Shown here: one piece after another, positions 48,514-58,093 of the stretch
Layout of the letters: each line of letters opens with the position of its first letter
Position numbering within the stretch: position 1 is the stretch's first letter
NCBI RefSeq assembly: GCF_905397275.1
Contig: NZ_CAJPUY010000026.1
Coordinates: 19,401 to 83,400 of the forward strand
Origin: Cupriavidus yeoncheonensis
Lineage (GTDB): Bacteria > Pseudomonadota > Gammaproteobacteria > Burkholderiales > Burkholderiaceae
Length of the DNA: 64,000 bases
Direction of reading: 5' to 3'
Translations under genes and position numbers: made by a program
Notes under the pieces: model-generated
What the model was told of the DNA's origin: nothing
What the model saw: only the letters and a program-made list of their open reading frames with translations
Databases searched by the model: none

Positions 48514-48550
48514 TGTCTCGTATATAGAGACATCGTCTCTGATACAGAGA
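48514..48550. promoter_or_regulatory. Two adjacent perfect inverted repeats, candidate IclR operator
   Basis: TGTCTC-(7 bases)-GAGACA (48514-48532) and TCTCTG-ATA-CAGAGA (48536-48550) sit side by side in the IclR leader. TATATA on the minus strand between the first arms (48521-48526) could be a -10 box, which would make binding occlude polymerase. The central arms also form a third, imperfect dyad with one another. Confidence 0.6.
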
Positions 48551-48699
48551 AATGCTAGGCCCCGGCGACCCCCTACAACAATCAGGGTTAACACGAGTAC
48601 GAGTGGATGCCGGCGACTGCGAGGCGTTGGCGCCTCATGCCGCGGAGGCGATGCGGAGCGTCCTATACTTGGCTCAGACCCTTCGCCACGGAGGCGTGC

Positions 48700-51429
48700 A
48701 TGCCTGCAGAAGACCACGGATTCAGCGACGAAGCCGCCCGGATCGCGCAAAGGCGCCGGCAGCTTGGCATTCCGGCACGCCCGGGCGCGGACACGCACAA
48801 CTGGGCGTTGGCGCTGTCCGGCGGCGGCATCCGCAGCGCCACCTTCTGCCTCGGTGTGCTGCAGGCCCTCGCGGGCACGCCGCTGCGGCCGGCGGCGCAG
48901 CCCGATGGCGGAGAGCCGGGGGCGCCTGCCCCGGCGGTCTCGCTGCTGCCCCAGTTCGACTACCTGTCCACGGTCAGCGGGGGCGGCTTCCTGGGCGCCT
49001 TCTTCACCAGCCTGTTCGTGCCGGGCCGCCTGCGGCGCGGCACGAACCCGGTCCAGGCTGCCGCCGACGCGTATCACACGATGCAGTGCGAGCCGCCCGG
49101 GCGCATTCGTACCTCGGTGTCCTATGCATCCGACCCAAGCCGCGGCGCCGTGGCGTGGCTGCGCGAGAACGGGCGCTACCTGTCCCCGACCGGTGCCGGC
49201 GACAACCTCTACGCCGCCGCGCTGATCCTGCGCAACTGGCTGGCCATGCATTACGTGATCGGCAGCGCGCTGCTGCTGCTGCTGGCCGTGCTGGCGCTGG
49301 GCCAGTACACGGCCACGGGCATGTCGTACGGTCTCGGCCGCTACGAGATGGACCTGCTCCATGACGCGCGCCAGGCATTCAACCAGGGCGAATGCGTGGT
49401 CTGGTGGAGCGCCTTGCTGTGGCTGCCGCTGGGCGCGGCGCTGCTGCTGGCCGTGCCGCCCGGGCTGGCCTACTGGATGGTGTATCCGCGTGCCAGCGAC
49501 CCGCAGGCGGCGGCCCGCTTCCTGAGCCCCGGCCCGATCGTCGCGACGCTGGTGGCCATCCTGCTGCTGCTGGCGGCACGGTGGGTCGTGTGGCTGGGCC
49601 CGGGGTTGGTGCTTGCCTGCGTGCTGGCGGCGGCGGGCGCGCTGACGCTGCTGGCCGTGCTGTGCTGCCTGGCCATGCTCGTGCCGGCGCCGCGCACGGT
49701 ACCGGACTATCGCGTGCGCGCCACGCGCGCCTTGCGCAGCGCGGTGACGCTGACGCTGTGGCTGCTGGCGCTTGGTGTGGCAGACACCATCGCGCGCACG
49801 ACCTTCCTCTATGCGTTCATGGCCGCGTCGGCATGGGGCGCGGGCGTGCCCGCCGGAGTGCTCGCCGCGCTGGTCTGGCTGGTGCGCTACGCCGCCAGCC
49901 TGCGCGACGTAGGCAAGCAGGACAGCGCCGATACGCCGTGGCGCGCGCTGAGGGCGCACCTGCCCGTATCGCTGCTGGCCGGGGCACTGGCTGCCTTGCT
50001 GGCACTGCTGGTGTACGTGCTGTGGTCGTGGCTGGTGCTGTACGTGCGCTGGAACGGCCGCGAGCCGGTGGACTGGCTCGTGTTCGGTAATGCCTATACC
50101 GGCCCTGTGCTCCTCGTACTGGTGCTGGTGGCGCTGTTGCTCGCCGTGGTCGCGGGGCGCTTCACGGGCTTCCTGAACCTGTCGACGCTGCAGCCGTTCT
50201 ATGCCGCGCGGCTCACGCGCGCCTATCTTGGCGCATCCAACGGCGAGCGCTTCGTCCCGCATGCGCCGGGCCACCAGGGGCGCGAGCGTTTCAGCGTGGC
50301 CGAGCCGGTGCCCGGCGACCAGCTCAGCCTGAACACCTACTACGATCCGCGCGTGCTGGCGCCGCTGCACCTGATCAACGTCACGCTGAACCTGACCGTG
50401 GATCCGGCCGAGCAACTGGTGCAGCGCGACCGCAAGGGCAAGCCGCTGTGCCTGGGCCCCGGTCCCAGCGTGGTCCAGCCCGGGCCCGCGCAGACGCTGC
50501 CGTCCGATGCCTATGCGCGCTTTCTCGTCGACGGGCGCCCGTGCTGCCCGGACCTGTCGCATCCGGGGACTGCCCGGGTCGCCGATTTCCGCACGCTGGG
50601 CGACTGGATCGCGATCTCCGGTGCGACGGTGTCGCCCGGTCTCGGACGTGCCACCACGCTCGGGACTTCACTGCTGCTGGGGCTGGCCAACCTGCGGCTT
50701 GGTATCTGGTGGCAGTCCTACCTGCACGACGGCGCGCGCCACGCCGGCACCGTGCCCGCCACGCAGCGCCAGCCCGAGCGCGCCACGCATCCGCTGCTGG
50801 CGCGCTTCAGCGCGTTGTTCCGCACGCAGTATTGCCTTGGCTGCGAACTCGCCGCGCGCTTCCACGGCATGCGGCGCGGCTGGCAGTACCTGTCGGACGG
50901 CGGGCACTTCGACAACACCGGCGTGTACGAGCTGCTGCGCCCGGGCCGCGATGTGTCACTGATCGTGCTGTGCGATGCCGGCGGCGATATCGACTACCGC
51001 TTCGGCGACCTGGCCAACCTGATCCGTCTCGCGCGTATCGACCACGGCCTGGAAATCGTGGTGGATACGGAGGCCGCCACCACGCACCCGGTACTGAGCA
51101 GGGTGTTCGGCTTGCCGGAAGACTTTGGTTCGGACGCCGAAGGCGAGGCGGCGGGCAAATGCGCCGTGCTGCTCAATGTGTACCGCGCCGGTCCCGGCGC
51201 CGACCAGCGCGATCCGGCCTGCCGCATCGTGCTGCTCAAGCCGCGCCTGGCGGACTGGGCGCCGGCCGACGTGCAGCAGTACGGCGCGGACCATCCGGCC
51301 TTTCCGCAGGAGGCGACCGCCGACCAGTTCTTCGACGAGGCGCAGTGGGAAAGCTACCGCGCGCTGGGCCTCGCCATCGGCCAGCGCGTCTTTGGCGGCG
51401 GGGTGGGGCAGGCGCTGCTGGCCGGCTGA
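48700..51429 (+). CDS. Patatin-like phospholipase with an inserted membrane domain
   Basis: A 909-residue protein. The N-terminal oxyanion loop is SGGGIRSATF (residues 40-49), and the nucleophile is Ser93 in DYLSTVSGGGF. The catalytic Asp733 is in LSDGGHFDNTGVYELL, far downstream. Between them are about eight hydrophobic segments (residues about 180-520), so the patatin fold is interrupted by a multi-helix membrane domain, then continues to about 850. It would act on lipids or acyl esters at the inner membrane. I start at the ATG 48700; the open frame upstream is not homologous. It lies between two IclR genes and ends 30 bases before the convergent second one. Confidence 0.85.
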   Translation: MPAEDHGFSDEAARIAQRRRQLGIPARPGADTHNWALALSGGGIRSATFCLGVLQALAGTPLRPAAQPDGGEPGAPAPAVSLLPQFDYLSTVSGGGFLGAFFTSLFVPGRLRRGTNPVQAAADAYHTMQCEPPGRIRTSVSYASDPSRGAVAWLRENGRYLSPTGAGDNLYAAALILRNWLAMHYVIGSALLLLLAVLALGQYTATGMSYGLGRYEMDLLHDARQAFNQGECVVWWSALLWLPLGAALLLAVPPGLAYWMVYPRASDPQAAARFLSPGPIVATLVAILLLLAARWVVWLGPGLVLACVLAAAGALTLLAVLCCLAMLVPAPRTVPDYRVRATRALRSAVTLTLWLLALGVADTIARTTFLYAFMAASAWGAGVPAGVLAALVWLVRYAASLRDVGKQDSADTPWRALRAHLPVSLLAGALAALLALLVYVLWSWLVLYVRWNGREPVDWLVFGNAYTGPVLLVLVLVALLLAVVAGRFTGFLNLSTLQPFYAARLTRAYLGASNGERFVPHAPGHQGRERFSVAEPVPGDQLSLNTYYDPRVLAPLHLINVTLNLTVDPAEQLVQRDRKGKPLCLGPGPSVVQPGPAQTLPSDAYARFLVDGRPCCPDLSHPGTARVADFRTLGDWIAISGATVSPGLGRATTLGTSLLLGLANLRLGIWWQSYLHDGARHAGTVPATQRQPERATHPLLARFSALFRTQYCLGCELAARFHGMRRGWQYLSDGGHFDNTGVYELLRPGRDVSLIVLCDAGGDIDYRFGDLANLIRLARIDHGLEIVVDTEAATTHPVLSRVFGLPEDFGSDAEGEAAGKCAVLLNVYRAGPGADQRDPACRIVLLKPRLADWAPADVQQYGADHPAFPQEATADQFFDEAQWESYRALGLAIGQRVFGGGVGQALLAG

Positions 51430-51431
51430 TC

Positions 51432-51464
51432 GCAGGATCAGCGCAGGATCAGCGCAGGATCAGC
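51432..51464. repeat. 11-base tandem repeat, three units, at convergent gene ends
   Basis: Three identical units of GCAGGATCAGC fill the 30 bases between the patatin stop and the second IclR stop; the last unit forms that stop codon (TGA on the minus strand at 51460-51462). Each unit supplies a TGA in one minus-strand frame. Confidence 0.85.
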
Positions 51465-52215
51465 GCACGAAGCCGATCACGTCCTCGAGCCGGCCGCTGG
51501 CATCGCGCAGGGCCTCGAGCAGGCGCGGTACCGCGTCGTCGCCGAGCCGCTGCTGCGGGCCGGCAATGGCCACCGAGCCGATCACCGCGCTGCGGTCGCG
51601 CGACCACAGCGGCAGCGCCAGCCCCGCAACACTCGCGGCCGCTTCCTCGCGCGTGTGCGCCCAGCCGTGCTGGCGCACCTCGGCCAGCTGGGCTTCGATC
51701 GTGTCGCGGTCCAGCGTCGTATGCGGTCCCATCTTCTCCATGCCCTGGCGGTAGACCTCGTCACGGAAGGCGTCATTCTGGAACGCGAGCATGGCCTTGG
51801 CATGCGCGCCGGCATAAAGCGGAAAGCGCTCGCCCAGTTCGATCGAGAAGCGCAGCTGGTGCTGGCTTTGCACCAGGCCCACGCACAGGCCCTCATGGCC
51901 ATCGAGCCACGACAGGAAGACCGTTTCGCCACTTTGCGCGGCCAGCTTTTCCAGTACCGGGCGCACGATCTCGTCGGGCGAGAAGCTCTTGCGCACGACC
52001 TGGCCCAGCTCGAACAGGCGCAGGCCCAGCGAATACTTGCCGGTGGCCGCGTCCTGCACCAGAAAGCCGTTGGCCGCAAAAGTGGCCAGCACGCGGTGCA
52101 CCACGGCGTAGTGCACGCCGCTGTGCTTGGCGAGTTCGCGCACGCCCCAGGTGGGCTGCCGCACGGTGAAGTGGGTCAGCAAGGCCAGCGCGCCGTCCAG
52201 TGTCTTGAGTGTCAT
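51460..52215 (-). CDS. IclR-family regulator, close paralogue of the one at 47775
   Basis: A 251-residue IclR regulator that aligns along its whole length with the protein at 47775: TLKTLDGALALLTHF, GVRELAKHSGVHYAVVHRVL, GETVFLSWLDGHEGLC and SQHQLRFSIELGERF are nearly the same. An insertion of about ten residues follows the FQNDAFRDEVYRQGMEKM region. I start at the ATG 52215 behind AGGAAA. It diverges from the luciferase-like gene at 52446 and converges on the patatin gene. The two IclR proteins probably came from a local duplication and may recognise similar DNA. Confidence 0.92.
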   Translation of the reverse strand: MTLKTLDGALALLTHFTVRQPTWGVRELAKHSGVHYAVVHRVLATFAANGFLVQDAATGKYSLGLRLFELGQVVRKSFSPDEIVRPVLEKLAAQSGETVFLSWLDGHEGLCVGLVQSQHQLRFSIELGERFPLYAGAHAKAMLAFQNDAFRDEVYRQGMEKMGPHTTLDRDTIEAQLAEVRQHGWAHTREEAAASVAGLALPLWSRDRSAVIGSVAIAGPQQRLGDDAVPRLLEALRDASGRLEDVIGFVR

Positions 52216-52445
52216 ACCGATTTCCTGCTTCGCATGGGGCAGCATGGTACGGGACAAGCGGCGCTGCGCTCAATCCTTCCCCGCCGAAAGCACTGCGGCG
52301 CTGTCCATGCCGATAACCACGCCGCCGGTAAGGCCGCGTGGCGGCCGCCAGCACGATTGCCGGGGTCTTACTAAGATGGCGGACGCTTTCGATTCCCCCG
52401 CGCATCGGCCGGCACCGTGCCTGCCGGCGCGCCAAGGCAGCTTCC

Positions 52446-53459
52446 ATGACGACCCCGATCCCGTATTCCGTTCTCGACCTGGCCCCCATTGCGCAGGGCA
52501 GCGATGCCGGCCAGGCCATGCGCAACGCGCTCGACCTTGCGCAGCACGCCGAGCGCCTCGGCTACCGCCGCTTCTGGCTGGCCGAACACCACAACATGCC
52601 CGGCATCGCCAGCGCCGCAACCGCGGTGCTGATCGGCTACGTGGCCAACGGCACGCGCACGATCCGCGTGGGCTCGGGCGGTGTCATGCTGCCCAATCAT
52701 TCGCCGCTGGTAGTGGCCGAGCAGTTCGGCACGCTGGCCTCGCTGTACCCGGGCCGCATCGACCTTGGCCTGGGCCGCGCGCCCGGCACCGACCAGGCCA
52801 CGGCGCGCGCGCTGCGCCGGCAACTGTCGCAGGACACGGCCGATACGTTCCCGCAGGACGTGGAAGAGCTGCAGGCCTATTTCGATGACGTGCGTCCCGG
52901 CCAGCGCCTGCGCGCCGTGCCCGGCGCGGGCCTGAAGGTGCCGCTGTGGCTGCTTGGCTCCAGCCTGTTCAGCGCGCAGCTGTCGGCGGCGATGGGCCTG
53001 CCGTTCGCGTTTGCCTCGCATTTCGCGCCGGGCTTCATGCGCCAGGCCGTGGACCTGTACCGGCGTACCTTCCGGCCCTCTGCGCAGCTGGAGCGGCCTT
53101 ACGTCATGCTCGGCCTCAATGTGTTCGCGGCGCCGACGGATGCTGAGGCCCGGCGCCTGTTCAGCTCCCTGCAGCAGCAGTTCCTGGCGCTGGTGCGCGG
53201 CACGCCGGGGCAATTGCGCGCGCCCGTGGACGATATCGAGGCGCTGTGGACCGAGAGCGAGGCGGACCACATCCGTCGTTCGCTCGCGTGCTCGGTGGTG
53301 GGGAATCCGGATACGGTGCGCGCCGGCATGCAGCACTTTGTCGATGAACTGCGCCCGGACGAGCTGATGCTGACGGGCCAGATCTTCGACCATGCCGCGC
53401 GCCTGCGCTCGTTCGAGATTGCCGCCGACGCGGCGCGTGCGCTGACGCCGGTGGGTTAA
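52446..53459 (+). CDS. Luciferase-like (LLM) flavin-dependent oxidoreductase
   Basis: A 337-residue bacterial-luciferase-family protein of the YhbW/MsnO8 group. It starts IPYSVLDLAPIAQGSDAG; the TIM-barrel markers RFWLAEHHNMPGIASAAT and RTIRVGSGGVMLPNHSPLVVAEQFGTLASL follow, with the family's long region PGRIDLGLGRAPGTD. Enzymes of this class use FMNH2 and oxygen to oxidise or cleave small organic molecules; substrate unknown. It diverges from the second IclR gene (231-base gap), which may control it. Confidence 0.9.
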   Translation: MTTPIPYSVLDLAPIAQGSDAGQAMRNALDLAQHAERLGYRRFWLAEHHNMPGIASAATAVLIGYVANGTRTIRVGSGGVMLPNHSPLVVAEQFGTLASLYPGRIDLGLGRAPGTDQATARALRRQLSQDTADTFPQDVEELQAYFDDVRPGQRLRAVPGAGLKVPLWLLGSSLFSAQLSAAMGLPFAFASHFAPGFMRQAVDLYRRTFRPSAQLERPYVMLGLNVFAAPTDAEARRLFSSLQQQFLALVRGTPGQLRAPVDDIEALWTESEADHIRRSLACSVVGNPDTVRAGMQHFVDELRPDELMLTGQIFDHAARLRSFEIAADAARALTPVG

Positions 53460-53524
53460 GGGAGTGCGCCCACGACTGTGGAATGCCGTCTGGCGCACAT
53501 AACCGCAGCGTGATTGACGCCGGT

Positions 53525-53554
53525 TTGCACCGGCCCGACCGTCTCGGATACAGT
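53525..53554 (+). promoter_or_regulatory. Predicted sigma-70 promoter of acoR
   Basis: TTGCAC (53525-53530) and TACAGT (53549-53554) are separated by 18 bases and lie 116 bases before the acoR start, with no other good pair nearer. It would give the activator constitutive low-level expression. Confidence 0.4.
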
Positions 53555-53669
53555 AGCCGCGACAAGGTCAAAGGGGTCGCGCAATGACGCGCCCCGGCTC
53601 GCCAGTTCGCCAATGCGCCGTCCGCGGCGCACGCCGCGGAGACGACCGCGAGACGATAAGGAGACAGCG

Positions 53670-55634
<1,965 letters not shown>

Positions 55635-55654
55635 CCGTACCCGCAGTAGCCGGA

Positions 55655-55725
55655 CCAATACGGCCAATACGGCCAATACGGCCAATACCGCCAATACGGC
55701 CAATACGGCCAATACGGCGATACGG
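55655..55725. repeat. 9-base tandem repeat, seven units plus a partial one
   Basis: CCAATACGG is repeated seven times (one unit reads CCAATACCG), followed by a degenerate eighth (CGATACGG). It begins 21 bases after the acoR stop and ends just before the enhancer inverted repeats. The array is non-coding and much longer than other repeats here. Confidence 0.9.
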
Positions 55726-55726
55726 T

Positions 55727-55764
55727 TGTCCAGCGCTGTACACCTGCGCTGTGACACCTGTCAC
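55727..55764. promoter_or_regulatory. Candidate AcoR enhancer: two inverted repeats
   Basis: TGTCCAGC-GCTGTACA (55727-55742, one mismatch) and GTGACA-CC-TGTCAC (55751-55764, perfect) have centres 23 bases apart, about two helical turns. They lie roughly 110-145 bases before the -24 element, the distance usual for sigma-54 enhancers. Confidence 0.6.
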
Positions 55765-55872
55765 GCCATGAACGCCGCCAGCACCGCCTGCGCGGCGGCC
55801 TGACCCGCGTTTCCTGCGGGTTATCCCGCAATTTTTCCTGTCCCCTGCGTCGCCGAGCCGCGCCGCGCGTGC

Positions 55873-55889
55873 TGGCACGGCCATTGCGA
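55873..55889 (+). promoter_or_regulatory. Sigma-54 (-24/-12) promoter of acoXABC
   Basis: TGGCACG-GCCA-TTGCG matches the sigma-54 consensus (TGGCACG-N4-TTGCW) at all but the last base. It ends 36 bases before the acoX ATG, and acoR, which encodes an enhancer-binding protein, is directly upstream. The acetoin operon of C. necator is known to be sigma-54 dependent. Confidence 0.85.
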
Positions 55890-55925
55890 TCTGCCCTGTC
55901 AGCACAACGACAACGGAGACAGGCC

Positions 55926-57002
55926 ATGGGGCAAGCACGGTCCGACGGTGCGCCGCTGGTCGGCATCATCGCCAACCCGGTTTCGGCGCGCGATATCCGC
56001 CGCGTGATTGCCAATGCCAGCAGCCTGCAGCTGGCCGATCGCGTCAATATCGTGCTGCGCCTGCTGGCCGCGCTGTCGGCCTGCGGCATCGACCGCGTGA
56101 TGATGATGCCGGATCGCGAAGGCCTGCGCGTCATGCTCGCCCGCCACCTGACCCGGCACCAGGGACCGGACGCGGGGCTGCCGGCTGTCGAGTACATCGA
56201 CATGCCCGTCACCGCGCGCGTCGACGACACGCTGAATGCGGCGCGCCACATGGCAGATGCCGGCGTGGCCGTGATCATCGTGCTCGGCGGCGACGGCACC
56301 CACCGTGCCGTGGTGCGCGAATGCGGCGGCGTGCCGATCGCCGGGCTGTCCACCGGCACCAACAATGCCTTCCCGGAAATGCGCGAGCCGACCATCACGG
56401 GGCTGGCGGCGGGACTGTACGCGGCTGGCCAGGTGCCGGCCTCGCAGGCGCTGGCGTCGAACAAGCGGCTCGACATCGTGATCCGCGATGCCGACGGCGG
56501 CTTTCGGCGCGATATCGCGCTCGTCGACGCGGTGATTACCCACGAGCACTTCATCGGCGCGCGGGCGCTGTGGAAAGCCGACACGCTGGCCGCCGTCTAT
56601 GTGGCGTTCGCCGATCCGCAGGCGATTGGCCTGTCCACCATCGCCGGGCTGCTGGAGCCGCTGGGCCGGCGCGAGCCGGGCGGGCTCGCGATCGAGCTGG
56701 CCGCGCCGGGGCAGGGCGAGTTCGAGCTGCGCGCGCCGATCGCACCCGGCCTGCTGTGCCCGGTTTCCGTGGCGGGCTGGCAGTACCTGGAACATGCCCG
56801 GCCGCATCGCGTGCGCCAGCGCGCGGGCATCGTCGCGCTCGACGGCGAGCGCGAACTGGCCTTCGGCCCCCACGACGAAGTCACTGTCACCCTGCACGAA
56901 CACGCCTTTCGCAGCATCGACGTGGCGGCGTGCATGCGCTATGCCGCGCGCGAGCGGCTGATGCGCAGCGTATCGGTCGCGAGCCGGGCAAGCACGTATT
57001 GA
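55926..57002 (+). CDS. acoX: AcoX, NAD-kinase-fold protein of the acetoin operon
   Basis: A 358-residue protein with the diacylglycerol/NAD-kinase fold: GIIANPVSARDIRRV at the start, GGDGT at residues 121-125, and GLSTGTNNAFPE further on. AcoX is encoded first in the acetoin operon of C. necator; its exact role is unproven and it is not essential for growth on acetoin. The ATG at 55926 is 36 bases after the -12 box. It may phosphorylate a nucleotide or keep NAD(P) balance during acetoin use. The gap to acoA is 49 bases. Confidence 0.92.
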   Translation: MGQARSDGAPLVGIIANPVSARDIRRVIANASSLQLADRVNIVLRLLAALSACGIDRVMMMPDREGLRVMLARHLTRHQGPDAGLPAVEYIDMPVTARVDDTLNAARHMADAGVAVIIVLGGDGTHRAVVRECGGVPIAGLSTGTNNAFPEMREPTITGLAAGLYAAGQVPASQALASNKRLDIVIRDADGGFRRDIALVDAVITHEHFIGARALWKADTLAAVYVAFADPQAIGLSTIAGLLEPLGRREPGGLAIELAAPGQGEFELRAPIAPGLLCPVSVAGWQYLEHARPHRVRQRAGIVALDGERELAFGPHDEVTVTLHEHAFRSIDVAACMRYAARERLMRSVSVASRASTY

Positions 57003-57051
57003 GCAAGCACGTACCAAGCAAGCCGTACCACCCCAACCAAAGGAGACAACC

Positions 57052-58050
57052 ATGAGCGCCAGTGCCATGCCAGCCGGCCCCAGCGGGCTCGACAAGGAGA
57101 CCCTGCTGAAGGTGTATCGCAAGATGCGCACCATCCGCGATTTCGAAGAACGCCTGCACGTGGACTTCGGCCGCGGCGACATTCCGGGCTTCGTGCACCT
57201 CTACGCGGGCGAGGAAGCCGCCGGAGTCGGCATCCTGCACCACCTGCACGATGGTGACCGCATCGCCAGCACGCACCGCGGCCACGGTCACTGCATTGCC
57301 AAGGGTGTCGACCCGGTGGCGATGATGAAGGAGATCTACGGCAAGAAGGGCGGCTCGTGCAATGGCAAGGGCGGCTCCATGCATATCGCCGATCTGTCCA
57401 AGGGCATGATGGGCGCCAACGGCATCCTGGGCGCGGGCGCACCGCTGATCTGCGGCGCCGCGCTGGCGGCCAAGTTCCGTGGCAACGGCGAGGTCGGCAT
57501 TACCTTCTGCGGCGACGGCGCCTCGAACCAGGGCACGTTCCTCGAAAGCCTGAACCTGGCTGCGGTGTGGAACCTGCCGGTGATCTTCGTGATCGAGAAC
57601 AACGGCTATGCGGAGTCGACCTCGCGCGACTACGGCACCGCGGTGGACAGCTACGTGGATCGCGCGGCCGGCTTCGGCATTCCCGGCGTGACGGTGGATG
57701 GTACCGACTTCTTCGCCGTGCATGAGGCAGCCGGCGAAGTCATCCGCCGTGCGCGCGAAGGGGGCGGGCCGGCCTTGCTCGAATGCAAGATGGTCCGCTT
57801 CTACGGCCACTTCGAAGGCGACGCGCAGACCTACCGCGCGGCCGGCGAACTTGACGATATCCGCGCCAATCGCGATTGCCTGAAGCTGTTCACGCGCACG
57901 GTGACGCAGGGCGGCGTGGTCTCGCGCGAGGAGTTCGATGCGATCGACCGCGAAGTCGCCGCGCTGATCGAGCACGCCGTGCAGGAAGCCAAGGCCGCGC
58001 CATTGCCCGGGCCGGAAGACCTGCTGACCGATGTCTATGTGAGCTACTGA
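57052..58050 (+). CDS. acoA: Acetoin dehydrogenase E1 component, alpha subunit
   Basis: A 332-residue thiamine-diphosphate-binding E1 alpha subunit. The TPP motif runs CGDGASNQGTFLESLNLAA to VIENNGYAES, i.e. GDG followed about 30 residues later by NN. HRGHGHCIAKG carries the active-site His pair and MHIADLSKGMMGANGILGAG is characteristic of AcoA. With AcoB it splits acetoin into acetaldehyde and an acetyl group passed to the lipoyl arm of AcoC. Length is normal. The gap to acoB is 43 bases and the ATG has AAAGGAGA. Confidence 0.96.
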   Translation: MSASAMPAGPSGLDKETLLKVYRKMRTIRDFEERLHVDFGRGDIPGFVHLYAGEEAAGVGILHHLHDGDRIASTHRGHGHCIAKGVDPVAMMKEIYGKKGGSCNGKGGSMHIADLSKGMMGANGILGAGAPLICGAALAAKFRGNGEVGITFCGDGASNQGTFLESLNLAAVWNLPVIFVIENNGYAESTSRDYGTAVDSYVDRAAGFGIPGVTVDGTDFFAVHEAAGEVIRRAREGGGPALLECKMVRFYGHFEGDAQTYRAAGELDDIRANRDCLKLFTRTVTQGGVVSREEFDAIDREVAALIEHAVQEAKAAPLPGPEDLLTDVYVSY

Positions 58051-58093
58051 ATCGCCAACCCGACACAGCTATCCCATCATCAGGAGACATGAC

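Noticed and set aside
48187..50562. Long open frame (about 790 codons) antisense to the patatin gene and overlapping the IclR gene
   Set aside because: Gln/Arg/His-rich product without motifs; both overlapped genes have clear families.
55655..55725. CRISPR array
   Set aside because: The 9-base repeats have no spacers and there are no cas genes; it is a simple tandem repeat.
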